In this document: one piece after another, positions 1 through 8,346 of the stretch
How positions within the stretch are numbered: position 1 is the first letter of the stretch
Layout of the letters: each line of letters begins with the position of its first letter
Source of the DNA: Niveispirillum lacus
Lineage (GTDB): Bacteria > Pseudomonadota > Alphaproteobacteria > Azospirillales > Azospirillaceae
Length of the DNA stretch: 64,000 nt
Assembly: GCF_002251795.1 (NCBI RefSeq)
Contig: NZ_NOXU01000020.1
Location: 33,693-97,692, forward strand
Direction of reading: 5' to 3'
The notes under the pieces: model-generated
Told to the model about the DNA's origin: nothing
Seen by the model: the letters and a program-made list of their open reading frames with translations, nothing else
Database searches by the model: none
Position numbers and translations under genes: made by a program

Positions 1-995
1 GGGCCGCGCAGGGCGACCTGGACCTGCTGGCCGGGCAGGAGGGCGAGGTCCTCGGGCGCCGTCCAGCGGCCGGAGGCGTCCACGGGGACCGTCGCGGCAA
101 TGCCGGCGGGGGTGGAGATCTCGGCGGTCCAGCCAGCCGGGGCGTCGCCGGACGGGATGCGGCCCGACCGGGCGTTGGACAGGTCCGGCCGGAGGTAGAG
201 GCCCAGGCCGCCGCCTGCAGGGGCAGAAAGGGTGCCGGCGAAGGGGTGGACGTCGCCGGCCTGGAGCAAAGAACCGGGTATGAGATCGCGAGCCTCGGCG
301 GTCAGCCGGGCGCTGGACAGGCTGCGGCCGAGGGTGTCGGAGGCCGAGGCGAGGACGGAGGCGGAGAGCCTGCCGGCGGGGATGTAGCCGGCACCAGCGA
401 AGCGCAGGTCCAGGCGGCCCGACGTATCGGCGTCGGCTCCGACCTCCACGTTGGGCAGCGCCGCGACCTCGCGGCCCCTTTCGACGGGTAGCTTGGGCTC
501 GCGGCGCAGCCGCCGGGGCGCGGTCCTCCCGGTCGAGATAGTGACAGTCATGGCCCGCCGGTCGAAGCGGATCTCCAAGCCTAGGACGGCGGCCGCGACG
601 GGCTGGCGGACGAACAACATGTTGGACGAAGTGGCCACGTCGCCGACCGATACGAGGGCGGCTCCGGACGGACCATCGGCGACCAGGCGGCGTGCATCGA
701 TGCGCCAGCGACCCTTCGGGCCCTGCCCTTCCACGACCTCCCGGCTTTCCGAAAGGACGCGGTGCCCGGCTAGGCCGGCGACCACCGCCACGGGCAGGTA
801 GGGCTCGCCATCCTCGGCGACCAGGGCTTCCACCAAGCCGACGGACGAGCCGTCGACGGACAACTCCACGGCACCGGCGATGTCATCGGTCGGGGCCAAG
901 AAACCGGGTCGGTCCTGCGCGGCGGCTGCGGCGGGGAACGCAACGGCGCAGGTGCTGGCCACGAGGAGAGCATGGAGATGGCGGCGTCGATCCAC
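1..995 (-). CDS. Usher-like outer-membrane protein, N-terminal part (runs off the window)
   Basis: The minus strand is open from a GTG at 993-995 to the left edge, about 331 residues, with AGAGG 8 nt upstream. The product starts with an Arg-rich n-region, a hydrophobic stretch and an AAAAAQ site, so it is probably exported. The mature start (VELSVDGSSVGLVEALV) resembles the short N-terminal domain of usher proteins of chaperone/usher systems, and a region of tandem beta-rich segments follows. It is the last gene of an operon behind a PapD-like chaperone and a small membrane protein, which is the main reason for calling it an usher. Ushers form the outer-membrane pore through which chaperone-bound subunits are assembled. 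The C-terminal barrel and plug are outside the window, so the call is inference. Confidence 0.6.
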   Translation of the reverse strand, partial: MDRRRHLHALLVASTCAVAFPAAAAAQDRPGFLAPTDDIAGAVELSVDGSSVGLVEALVAEDGEPYLPVAVVAGLAGHRVLSESREVVEGQGPKGRWRIDARRLVADGPSGAALVSVGDVATSSNMLFVRQPVAAAVLGLEIRFDRRAMTVTISTGRTAPRRLRREPKLPVERGREVAALPNVEVGADADTSGRLDLRFAGAGYIPAGRLSASVLASASDTLGRSLSSARLTAEARDLIPGSLLQAGDVHPFAGTLSAPAGGGLGLYLRPDLSNARSGRIPSGDAPAGWTAEISTPAGIAATVPVDASGRWTAPEDLALLPGQQVQVALRG

Positions 996-1043
996 GGCGG
1001 AGCCTCTTGCGGGATGCTGGGCGAGGGTGGCGTCGGGAAGGGA

Positions 1044-1379
1044 TCAGCGCGGGTCGGGAGGGCGCCTGACCAGGTCCTCCTCGATCCAGACGAACCGGCC
1101 GGTCGAGGCGTCCTCGAGGCCGATCCATACGCGGTCCTCGACCAGCGCGATCGCGTAAACGGGATGGTTCCGTTTCGGGAGTGCGACGACGGGCGCGTCG
1201 GGGTCGGGCCGGGATCGGTACGTGAAGGCCGGATCCAGGTTGAACTTCCTGGCCAGGCCAGGGTCCGCCTCGTCCAAGGACGGCCAGGCCGTCCTCGTGG
1301 GCAGCATGCAGGGGATGATCACCGCCGCGGCGAGGGCGACCATCAGGATCGCGCGGAATACGAGCATCCGGGCCTCCAT
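1044..1379 (-). CDS. Small membrane-anchored protein between chaperone and usher genes
   Basis: A 111-residue protein with an N-terminal hydrophobic segment (about residues 7-26) followed by a soluble domain of about 80 residues. The end of that domain (PVYAIALVEDRVWIGLED) has the alternating beta pattern of a small SH3-like barrel. It lies 17 bp after the chaperone gene and 48 bp before the usher-like gene, all on the same strand, so it is probably co-transcribed and acts in the same envelope pathway. I recognise no named family. It could be an anchored accessory subunit or an assembly factor. Confidence 0.55.
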   Translation of the reverse strand: MEARMLVFRAILMVALAAAVIIPCMLPTRTAWPSLDEADPGLARKFNLDPAFTYRSRPDPDAPVVALPKRNHPVYAIALVEDRVWIGLEDASTGRFVWIEEDLVRRPPDPR

Positions 1380-1396
1380 CCTTTGTCAGGCGCCGA

Positions 1397-2158
1397 TCAG
1401 CGGCCCTGCGGGGCGACGGCCTTCCGGCAGGCCTGCTGGACGGGTGCGCCGTCCCTACGGGGGATCCACATGGCCCAGATGGCGCCGGCCACCTCGCGGG
1501 TGGGCTTCAGGAGGTATTCCCGGGACGCGACTTCGGGCCAAATGGTCGTCGCGTTGATCCGTCCGATGGTGCCCGCCGCGTCGCAGACTGCGACGTCGCC
1601 GTGGCTGCTGATCCCGGAAGGCCCTGCAAGGCGGCGCGCGGTGACAGCAACCAGTCCGTTTTTATCGACCCGAGCCGGCGCTTCGACCGATATCGTCGGC
1701 TCCTCGGGATTTCCGGCGCGCATGATGACGGGAATCACGGGGGCGGTCAGCACGTCCAGGCTGGCGCTGCCCTGGGCCTGTGCCTCCTCGACCGGGGACG
1801 GCACGACGGCGACGTACGCACGGCGCTCACCGGCAAAATCCGGCGGTACGTGCGCGATCACGCGTAGGGTCTGCGCCTCGCCGGGAGCCAGGACCATCGA
1901 CCGCGGGGCGACCTTGATCCAGCCGCCGGGATCGGGTTCACCGGCGACGGCGGGCCGGAGCTGGACGCGGAAGCGCGTCGGGCGGTCGCTACGGTTGGCG
2001 ACGAGGATCGTACCGCCGGGGCGCTGGCTCTCGCCGATCAGGAGGCGGGTGGGGGCAACGGTCAAGCCGATGGTGTCGGCTTTCACGGGCACGGAGGCGG
2101 AAAGTGCGGCGATCGCAAGAAATGCGGCGACGGCGGCACCGAACAGGGCGTTGCTCAT
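1397..2158 (-). CDS. PapD-like periplasmic fimbrial chaperone
   Basis: A 253-residue protein with a clear signal peptide (hydrophobic residues 7-22, ending near VKADT) followed by an Ig-like domain typical of pilus chaperones: VAPTRLLIGESQRPGGTILVANRS, then FRVQLRP and WIKVAPRSMVLAPGEAQTLRV. The motif of an N-terminal beta-strand, a VxN-type strand and a P-rich MVLAPGE loop is that of the FGS/FGL chaperone family. Such chaperones bind pilin subunits in the periplasm and hand them to the usher. The second domain is more divergent. The gene heads the tight chaperone, small protein, usher cluster. No pilin subunit gene is recognisable inside the window. Confidence 0.8.
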   Translation of the reverse strand: MSNALFGAAVAAFLAIAALSASVPVKADTIGLTVAPTRLLIGESQRPGGTILVANRSDRPTRFRVQLRPAVAGEPDPGGWIKVAPRSMVLAPGEAQTLRVIAHVPPDFAGERRAYVAVVPSPVEEAQAQGSASLDVLTAPVIPVIMRAGNPEEPTISVEAPARVDKNGLVAVTARRLAGPSGISSHGDVAVCDAAGTIGRINATTIWPEVASREYLLKPTREVAGAIWAMWIPRRDGAPVQQACRKAVAPQGR

Positions 2159-2258
2159 TCTTCCTGCTCCCTTTGAGGGGGGGGTCGGAAAGGTCGCGGG
2201 TGGGGCAGGAAAACAGGGGTAGGAAAACAGCCCGCGACATCGAGAGACAATCGGAGGG

Positions 2259-2354
2259 TCAGATGCCGCGCATCAGCGCGGGGAGACCTCCGAAGATGAG
2301 TGCGGCGACGGCGGAATAGTGCACGATGCGCAGGAAGATCATCATGGCGGACAT
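2259..2354 (-). CDS. 31-residue hydrophobic peptide
   Basis: A short open frame with GGAG well placed upstream encodes MSAMMIFLRIVHYSAVAAL and a further 12 residues ending MRGI. The central part is one membrane span with a positively charged end. It lies 100 bp upstream of the chaperone gene on the same strand and is flanked by sequence that contains no other gene. Its function is unknown. The good ribosome site and single clean span make it credible, but no homologue is recognised. Confidence 0.4.
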   Translation of the reverse strand: MSAMMIFLRIVHYSAVAALIFGGLPALMRGI

Positions 2355-2527
2355 GGTTCATCTCCGTGAAGTCGTTAGGATCGTTGGGTTTCAGCGTAGC
2401 AAGGAGCCGATTTCCAGCAGCTCGAGCTCCAGCGCGCACTGGTGGAGCCGGTACCTCTGACGGACGCGCCACATGACGGAGCCGGTTCAAAGAGGTTGGA
2501 GGGCTCGCAACTAAGCTCCGACGGTAA

Positions 2528-2543
2528 CCTGCCTCTTGGCAGG
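2528..2543 (-). terminator. Short hairpin after the 151-residue gene
   Basis: CCTGCC and GGCAGG form a 6-bp stem with a TCTT loop just beyond the stop codon of the gene that ends at 2546. It has no T-tract, so it is at best a weak terminator or an mRNA 3' end protector. Confidence 0.3.
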
Positions 2544-2545
2544 GA

Positions 2546-3001
2546 TCATGCCGCCCTTGGCCTCTGGGAAGGCCGGCCGAAGTCGTAGCGTGCATCGTAG
2601 TAAGCGTCGGCGAGCTCATCGGCGCGGGCCCAGAGGGCCATCCCCGTCTTGGAGAAGCTGTGTCGGGTGGCCTTCCCGTGGCAGTTCATCCCTGCCGCGT
2701 CGATGAACGCCCTCCGCACGCTCATGACGAGGCGTAGGGCACGGGCGTCCTCCGGGTCGAGCAACGACACCGCATCGTCGAGGAGGATGCCGTGCGGAAT
2801 CTTGCTGCCGACGCTCCGCATCCGGGCAGCGTCCAGGACACGGCACATCATAACGAGGTGCGAAACCATCACACCGTTCCTGAACAGCTCGCGCCTGTCC
2901 TCCAGGGGCAGGGCCGAGTGGATGCTCGCCACGTCCGGCATCGCATGCTTGAGCATCCTGGTAGCCGCCCATGTTTCCCGGCGGTTCGTATCGCTGGTCA
3001 T
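2546..3001 (-). CDS. Unrecognised 151-residue protein
   Basis: The start at 3001 is chosen because GGGAGGATC sits ideally before that ATG; an upstream in-frame extension to 3151 is Arg/Ser/Pro-rich and not protein-like. The protein is predicted to be mostly alpha-helical (LEDRRELFRNGVMVSHLVM; ALRLVMSVRRAFIDAAG) with no signal peptide or membrane span. It follows the 59-residue membrane protein by 16 bp and is probably co-transcribed with it. No family is recognised. Confidence 0.6.
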   Translation of the reverse strand: MTSDTNRRETWAATRMLKHAMPDVASIHSALPLEDRRELFRNGVMVSHLVMMCRVLDAARMRSVGSKIPHGILLDDAVSLLDPEDARALRLVMSVRRAFIDAAGMNCHGKATRHSFSKTGMALWARADELADAYYDARYDFGRPSQRPRAA

Positions 3002-3017
3002 CTTCGATCCTCCCGGT

Positions 3018-3197
3018 TCAGCGCGGCCGTATGGAGTCCAGCGACCAAGGCGCCGACTGGCTGCGCTGGACTGCGTCCGACACGGTGATAATGACGGGCG
3101 CCAGCTGGGCAATCGCGTTCGCAGCGGGCGGGCCGATAACGGCGAGGCCACCGAGGAAGACCAGCAGGTTCATATACATGCGGAACGACGAGTTCAT
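3018..3197 (-). CDS. 59-residue single-span membrane protein
   Basis: The ATG at 3197 is preceded by AGGAACCCGTC and starts MNSSFRMYMNLLVFLGGLAV. Residues 9-33 are hydrophobic and end in an Ala-rich ANAIAQ stretch, so this is either one membrane span or a signal sequence. A longer frame starting at 3362 crosses the palindromic operators and is unlikely to be used. The protein opens the minus-strand group that continues to the left. Function unknown. Confidence 0.5.
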   Translation of the reverse strand: MNSSFRMYMNLLVFLGGLAVIGPPAANAIAQLAPVIITVSDAVQRSQSAPWSLDSIRPR

Positions 3198-3340
3198 GAC
3201 GGGTTCCTGTGCAGGGGAGTCGCGTTGTGCGGCCGCGAGGGCCGCCACGATCAGTGCGGCGACATCGAAATCGTGGAGAAAAGTAGGAGTGCCAGCATTC
3301 CTTCTGGCCACCCCGTTTACTGATCGTAGAAACAAGATGC

Positions 3341-3417
3341 GCCATAATGGCACATATTGCAATATCTAATTGGGCCATTTTGGCGCATAAAGATAGACCA
3401 ACCTATGCCATAATGGC
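3341..3417. promoter_or_regulatory. Three palindromic operators at exact 33-bp spacing
   Basis: GCCATAATGGC occurs at 3341-3351 and 3407-3417, with the variant GCCATTTTGGC at 3374-3384. The centre-to-centre distance is 33 bp both times, about three helical turns, so all three sites face nearly the same side of the DNA. A further perfect palindrome, ATATTGCAATAT, lies at 3354-3365. The array occupies the AT-rich divergent intergenic region before the HTH gene that starts at 3494, which suggests autoregulation by that protein. Confidence 0.65.
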
Positions 3418-3428
3418 ATAACTTGAAC

Positions 3429-3457
3429 TTGACACCGCGAAACCGATCCGTTAGCCT
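3429..3457 (+). promoter_or_regulatory. Candidate sigma-70 promoter for the HTH regulator
   Basis: TTGACA at 3429-3434 is followed after 17 bp by TAGCCT at 3452-3457. The first element is a perfect -35; the -10 is weak. It lies 12 bp downstream of the last 33-bp-phased operator and 37 bp before the GTG start, so a protein bound to the array could block or recruit polymerase here. Confidence 0.45.
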
Positions 3458-3493
3458 AGGCGAATAGTCTTATCCGACAGCAAAAGGATCGCC

Positions 3494-3829
3494 GTGCCGA
3501 GCCCAGCCGACATTCCCACGAGCATCGCCATGTCCGCTGAGGAACTGGAAGGGATCGGGATTCAAAGATACGGCGGCTTCGGCTGGATCAGCGCCATGGC
3601 CCGGGAACTTGGGATCGGTCGGCGGACGGCTCAGCGGTGGGCCGTCGAGGGCATCCCCAAGCCAGCGACCGCCAGGGCCGTCCGGGCGCTGGCCGCAAGC
3701 CCCATCGATCCGGCGTTCACTCCCCAGCTCGGCGGGGATCGACGCAGCAGCCAGGCCCGCGGCAAGGGGAAAGCGGCCGAAAACGAGGCGGAGGAAGCAG
3801 GAACTCCCCAGGCAAAGCTGGACTTGTAG
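3494..3829 (+). CDS. Small helix-turn-helix DNA-binding protein
   Basis: A 111-residue protein that starts at a GTG with AGGATCGCC before it. Residues about 30-62 form a helix-turn-helix: GWISAMARELGIGRRTAQRW followed by AVEGIPKPATARAVRALA. The C-terminal 30 residues are charged and probably disordered (Lys/Glu/Ala-rich). It lies directly downstream of the three phased operators and a promoter, so autoregulation is the simplest reading. The gene opens the plus-strand group that continues to 8924, although about 400 bp separate it from the next gene. No named family is recognised beyond the HTH fold. Confidence 0.65.
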   Translation: MPSPADIPTSIAMSAEELEGIGIQRYGGFGWISAMARELGIGRRTAQRWAVEGIPKPATARAVRALAASPIDPAFTPQLGGDRRSSQARGKGKAAENEAEEAGTPQAKLDL

Positions 3830-4216
3830 CCGGGGCTCCCGGCATCACAACACAGGTTGGCTCAACCCTTTCCCCGCCCAGTTCGGGCGGGGCTGGCAGC
3901 CCCCCAGCCTTTCCAAAACCCTTCTCCTCTCGGCCCATGGCGCGCAGCGCCATCCCCGGCGCGCATGCGCGCCGAACCCGGAGGCGCGGAGTGCCGATGG
4001 CAGGCTTCCAGCCACCGGCACTTGGCTAGCCGGCTGGGCGATCCCCTCCTGTGAATAGCCCAATGCGCCGGGACCGACCTGGAATCCAACCAGTCGGAAG
4101 ACCTGGAAGGCGCGACCAACTGAACCGCAGAATGGGGATAAGTTCTGCATGTCGCGAAAGTGAGGGAATTTCTTCCTTGAACATCCGCTAAAATAATGCT
4201 ACATGAAACAAATGCT
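3830..4216. other. Non-coding stretch
   Basis: No credible gene. It holds GC palindromes such as GGCGCGCATGCGCGCC near 3958 and a CCCATGGCGCGCAGCGCC segment (about 3936-3953) that recurs near 58738-58755. The last 60 bp become AT-rich ahead of the next gene. Confidence 0.5.
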
Positions 4217-4238
4217 CAATGTTTTCATGGAAACATTG
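4217..4238. promoter_or_regulatory. Perfect inverted repeat at a gene start
   Basis: CAATGTTT and AAACATTG form 8-bp arms around a 6-nt spacer immediately before the ATG at 4243. It overlaps an alternative upstream ATG (4219). It could be an operator or an mRNA hairpin that affects translation of the gene that follows. Confidence 0.4.
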
Positions 4239-4242
4239 TCAC

Positions 4243-5034
4243 ATGGCCATAGTGTTTGATGGGCCGGATGCCCCTTCTCCGGAATTGCTAAACGCTTGGA
4301 ACGGATCGCTGAGCGAGGCGAGGCGATTGGCGCGCTCGCGCCAGATGGGTGCTGGCGTGGACGCGGCTTCCGCATCCGCCATGGCGCCCGACCACGCCAT
4401 GGCGCAGTTCGCGTTGGCAGAGGCTCTCTTGCGGTCCGACGACGCAGACGTGATTTTCTTCGTCCGGTGCATGTACTATGCGGCAGCCGGGCTGTTTTCG
4501 TCTGGGGATGACGGCTCCCGGCATTCAGATTCAGCCAAGTTCGATTCAGAGGCGACATTGGCTGCGGTGCAGCGGCAGCCGTTCCGTTTCCGAATCTGGC
4601 AGGCTTGCTTCGACGCCTTCGAGACAACCTGCACCCTTGGCCCCCTCCTGGCGCGTGCCGGAAGGCTCGGCGAGCGCGTGTACGGGCCCAGGCTGATGGA
4701 GCGCATCCACCAGCACCACAGCGCCCGGGCGCTCGCCCTCCAGGCAGCGCTCAATGCGAGCCCCTCCCCTTTAGACGACGACGGCCCCCCGCTCGCCATA
4801 GGCCTGGGATACGTCGCCGCGCAGCGTATAGCCGCGCCGGAAGCGTCGCTGCGCGTCTGCAGGCCGTCGCACCATGCCGACCTCCAGGCCGTCCTGGACG
4901 CGGACCCTGCACTTGCAGCCCGCGTATCGGCGCTCGACGCCCAGCCGCTCATGCGGTGCCTGTTCGACGACGCCGTCGTCCATTGGCTCCACCTCGCGCA
5001 TCTCAACGCGGCAATCGCAGATCCGCCAGAATAA
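4243..5034 (+). CDS. Unrecognised 263-residue protein
   Basis: The start at 4243 (MAIVFDGPDAPSPELL) is preferred over the ATG at 4219 because the latter lies inside an inverted repeat; neither has a strong ribosome site. The protein is Ala-rich and largely helical, has no membrane span or signal peptide, and contains an internal stretch with several Cys (FFVRCMYYAA, ACFDAFETTCT). Gene order suggests it belongs with the next two or three plus-strand genes. I see no domain that would support a function. Confidence 0.6.
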   Translation: MAIVFDGPDAPSPELLNAWNGSLSEARRLARSRQMGAGVDAASASAMAPDHAMAQFALAEALLRSDDADVIFFVRCMYYAAAGLFSSGDDGSRHSDSAKFDSEATLAAVQRQPFRFRIWQACFDAFETTCTLGPLLARAGRLGERVYGPRLMERIHQHHSARALALQAALNASPSPLDDDGPPLAIGLGYVAAQRIAAPEASLRVCRPSHHADLQAVLDADPALAARVSALDAQPLMRCLFDDAVVHWLHLAHLNAAIADPPE

Positions 5035-5103
5035 CGGCACTCCGCCGCCCCGACAACGCCACTTTCCCCGGTTTCCTTCGAGGTACCCCAGCAGGAGCAG
5101 AGA

Positions 5104-5772
5104 ATGAACCCCGCAAGCTATCCCTGCCATTCCCGTCCCCAGGACCAAGACTTGGTGCGCGACCATGTCCTGAACGTGGACGACCTCGCGGCCTTCGCCG
5201 TGGCGGACGCCTTCCTAAGGTCCCGCCATCCCGACGTGCAGATGTTCTGGCGCCAGGTCGTCCACGCCGGCTGGTCCCGGTACCACGTCGAGGCGCTCAT
5301 CGCGCGCGACGACTACGCCGGCTTCTGGGCGTCCCTGGGCGGGCGCGCTTCCATCCTTGAGAAGGCGATGGAGTGCTTCGGCGACGTGTCCCGCCTGCTG
5401 GAACCGCTTCGCGCCGCCGGTCTGGTGCCGTTCCAAGACCTCACGGCTTACGTGGAATCCATCGAGTCCGAGATGGAGGCCACGTACCGGACTTTCCTGC
5501 CCTTCGGCCGGGATATGTCGGAAGACAGCACCAGGGGCATCAGGTTCCTGACGATCGACGTCGTCGACAGCATGCTGGAACAACAGCGGGCGTCGGCGAA
5601 CGAGCTTCCGTCGCATCTTACCCAGGTCGTGGCGCTCACGGCGGCCAATCCCGAGCTGGCAAACGCCGTTTCCGATCCGTCGGACACCGCATTGTTCGCC
5701 CAGACCGCCGAGGCATACCTGTGGCTTCTCTCGGCAGCGGGGGCATCGCAGCGATCCGGCACCCCGGCCTGA
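5104..5772 (+). CDS. Unrecognised 222-residue protein
   Basis: Preceded by AGCAGGAGCAGAG, a good ribosome site. The protein is helical, acidic and Asp/Ala-rich (NVDDLAAFAVADAFL, YHVEALIARDDYAGFWASL) and has no signal peptide or membrane span. Its layout and size resemble the gene just upstream, with a short hydrophobic aromatic segment in the middle and an Ala-rich end, so the two may be distant paralogues, but I cannot show this. It lies 70 bp after that gene and 43 bp before the coiled-coil gene, which suggests one transcript. Confidence 0.65.
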   Translation: MNPASYPCHSRPQDQDLVRDHVLNVDDLAAFAVADAFLRSRHPDVQMFWRQVVHAGWSRYHVEALIARDDYAGFWASLGGRASILEKAMECFGDVSRLLEPLRAAGLVPFQDLTAYVESIESEMEATYRTFLPFGRDMSEDSTRGIRFLTIDVVDSMLEQQRASANELPSHLTQVVALTAANPELANAVSDPSDTALFAQTAEAYLWLLSAAGASQRSGTPA

Positions 5773-5814
5773 ACGAAGCTCACAACCCTTCATATCGATC
5801 TTGGAGCCTGAACC

Positions 5815-8346
5815 ATGGACGGCGCAGTCGACATGACCCTGCAGGAGCGCGAGCGAGCCATCGCCGCGCTGCGGGCTGAACAGGATGCCGCGCGAAGGGA
5901 GCGCTGGAAGCTTGAGGATACGCGCCTTGCGGAAAGGCGCGCGAACGACGACCGGCGCCGCAAAGCCGACAATGGAGAGGCCGAGCGCCGAAGCGCCGAG
6001 GACGTCGAACTCCGCACGCTTCGGGCGGAGGAGGACCGTCACCTCCAGCAGCTCCGGCGAAGCAGCGACGAGGCAAGGATGGGTGAGGTCGAGCGTGGGG
6101 AAGCCGGCACGACCGATTGGAAGAAACTCGAAAGCCAGGTGCTGAGGGTTGAAACGGCTTTCCGGGAGAGGGAGGAAAACAGGCTCGCCGAGGACCGGGC
6201 CGTTGAGGAGACAAGGAGGATTGAAGATCGCCTTCTTGCCGAGCGGCGCGCCAAGGAGGATTCGGACAATGCGCGGGCCCCCTCGCAACAGACCGTCGAT
6301 GAGCGTGCCCGCGAGGACGTGCGCATCGTCACGGACCGCCTGAAGGAGGATATCCGCAACGGGGCGCCGGACAGCGAAACGTTGCGGCAGCGGGCGGAGG
6401 AAGATCGAGCGCTGGCGAACGCCCGCCGGGAAGAGGACCGGCGCCCGGGTCCATTCGTGGCGCAGGCACGGCCCCAGGAAGACGAGGCAGTCGAAGAACG
6501 GCGCCAAGGCGACGATCTTCGTACCGCAACTCGGCGCAAGGGGATGGATGAGCTGCGGAAGGGCTTGCTAGACAGGGCAGCCAGCGGGAAGCGCATCCCG
6601 GACTACATGCTTATTACCGATCAAATGGCGCTTGAGACCGCGGTCCTCAGCAGGAACAAAGCCGCGGAGCAGTTGAACAGGAGCGTGCAGGCATCGCAAC
6701 CGGTGAAGAACAATGAGCCTGCGATGGCGATGGACCCGATAGCCGCAAACCGCAAGGTGCAGGACCTCCATCTCCTCGAGGATGATGTAATAAAGGCGAA
6801 GAGGGAGGTCGAGGATCTCCGCCGCGCCGCGGCCCGTGCCCGCTCATCCGCTCCCGACGAAAAGCACAGTGCGGAAAATCACGCCATCCGCAATGAACGG
6901 GGGATCGAGGACCGCAAGCGGAATGGCTCCCGCCGAGAGTTCGCCGCCGCCTGGGAAGCTGCCCGCCGACGGGGGGACCCGGTCAACATCGACTGGGTCG
7001 CGGAGAAAGAGGAGCGCTTCCGCGACAGGCTCCGGACACTGAAGTCCGAGAAGGCGACGCTGACCAGAGAGCGTGAGGGTTTTGGCGGGACGGAAGCCCA
7101 CACCCCCGTTCGGGAACTTCCCATGAAGGAGGTGATTTCCGACGCATTCGACCGGCTGCGGGCAGATGTTAGTCCGCGCGTGCCCGGGCGTGTCGACAGG
7201 ATCGAAATTCCCCTGCGGACGGTGTCATTCGGGTCCAAGGAGGACGCCCGCGCCGTGCGGGAGGCCCGCGAGGCGATCCAGCGAGAACGCGACCAAGTGA
7301 CGGAACGGGCCAGGCTGTACGACCGGTTCGCGCGCCATCCCGACCTTGGGAAGTTTCTCGATAGGATTGGTCCCGACAGCGAGACCGCCAAGCTGGCTTT
7401 CCAGGAACGGGAAGGCAACCGCGTCGATCGCGAGAACCTGCTGAGGGAAGTGGATGGCCGGTCGGGCCGTGCGGCCGTCGCCGTTAGGGAGGACGCCTAC
7501 GGCCGGGGGGCCTGGGACAAGCACGTACCGATCAGTTCCAGCCATTCCATTGAAATCGAGCGCAAGGCCATGGCCATCGAGCGCTTCGAACTGCTGCCCA
7601 AGGACGTGAGGCTCGGCGTCGCGACGATGGCAGAGGACCGCGAACGGGTCCTCGCTAACATCCAAAAGGCCCAAAAACATGAACTCCATGCCCGCGGCGA
7701 TTTGAAATCGCTCCGGGAACGGTACGACAACCGCTCTTGGACGGGACGTGCCGCCGACCGCGTCGCGAACCTGTTCACGGGTAACATGGACGCCGACCTG
7801 ACGCGGAAGGCCAAGCTGGAGAAGGCCTTCTCCAAGCCCCTGCCATCCGAGCGGATGGCCGCTGCCGGAAGGGACTTCCTGCGCGCCGACCCGCAATGCG
7901 CGAGGATGCTGGACAAGCTCGCCGAGAAATCAAGGCAGGGCGAGTTCGACAGGAACGTGCCGCTGCCCACCGGGCCGCTGCCTACCTTGGCTGCCCGCAG
8001 TTCCGGCGAGATCGGTCGGCTGGACGAGCATGAGCGGGACCGGTTCACCGACGTGTACAGGGAAAGGCACTGGCACCGCGACGCGCAGGCGACGGATAAC
8101 AGGCCTCCAAAGCCGCCGTCGCAGGAGAACGCCGGCCAGCAGCGTCAGCAGGTGCCGGGGCGCGACGCGCTCGCCGACCTCGACTCCATGATTAAGAAGC
8201 CGGAAGCGGCGGTCGGCGGCAGCCAAGGGAGCCAGAAGGACAGGGCGCAAGCCGAGGCACGGGGTGCTTTGCAGCGCCAGCAGGAGATCGACTCCCGCGA
8301 CAGGGCAAGGCAGGTCGAACGAAGCCGCACGGACGGTTCCCGATGA
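5815..8346 (+). CDS. 843-residue charged coiled-coil protein
   Basis: The ATG at 5815 has GGAGCCTGAACC before it. The N-terminal 260 residues are made of degenerate Glu/Arg/Asp-rich repeats (for example RRIEDRLLAERRAKEDS and LRQRAEEDRALANARREEDR), a pattern expected for long coiled coil or single alpha-helix. The middle (about 420-480) contains a more globular segment, and the C-terminal 70 residues are Gln/Arg-rich and disordered. No catalytic motif is visible. The stop overlaps the start of the next gene (ATGA), so the two are translationally coupled. Proteins of this type occur next to mobilisation genes, and the relaxase lies just downstream in convergent orientation, so a scaffold role in DNA transfer is possible but unproven. 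Confidence 0.75.
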   Translation: MDGAVDMTLQERERAIAALRAEQDAARRERWKLEDTRLAERRANDDRRRKADNGEAERRSAEDVELRTLRAEEDRHLQQLRRSSDEARMGEVERGEAGTTDWKKLESQVLRVETAFREREENRLAEDRAVEETRRIEDRLLAERRAKEDSDNARAPSQQTVDERAREDVRIVTDRLKEDIRNGAPDSETLRQRAEEDRALANARREEDRRPGPFVAQARPQEDEAVEERRQGDDLRTATRRKGMDELRKGLLDRAASGKRIPDYMLITDQMALETAVLSRNKAAEQLNRSVQASQPVKNNEPAMAMDPIAANRKVQDLHLLEDDVIKAKREVEDLRRAAARARSSAPDEKHSAENHAIRNERGIEDRKRNGSRREFAAAWEAARRRGDPVNIDWVAEKEERFRDRLRTLKSEKATLTREREGFGGTEAHTPVRELPMKEVISDAFDRLRADVSPRVPGRVDRIEIPLRTVSFGSKEDARAVREAREAIQRERDQVTERARLYDRFARHPDLGKFLDRIGPDSETAKLAFQEREGNRVDRENLLREVDGRSGRAAVAVREDAYGRGAWDKHVPISSSHSIEIERKAMAIERFELLPKDVRLGVATMAEDRERVLANIQKAQKHELHARGDLKSLRERYDNRSWTGRAADRVANLFTGNMDADLTRKAKLEKAFSKPLPSERMAAAGRDFLRADPQCARMLDKLAEKSRQGEFDRNVPLPTGPLPTLAARSSGEIGRLDEHERDRFTDVYRERHWHRDAQATDNRPPKPPSQENAGQQRQQVPGRDALADLDSMIKKPEAAVGGSQGSQKDRAQAEARGALQRQQEIDSRDRARQVERSRTDGSR

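Noticed and set aside
972-2222. 416-codon plus-strand frame across the chaperone/usher genes
   Set aside because: It is antisense to a protein with signal peptide and chaperone motifs. Its own product is Arg/Gly/Pro-rich with no motif; high G+C lowers stop frequency.
5215-6507. 430-codon minus-strand frame opposite the 222- and 843-residue genes
   Set aside because: Antisense shadow of coupled plus-strand genes with good ribosome sites.
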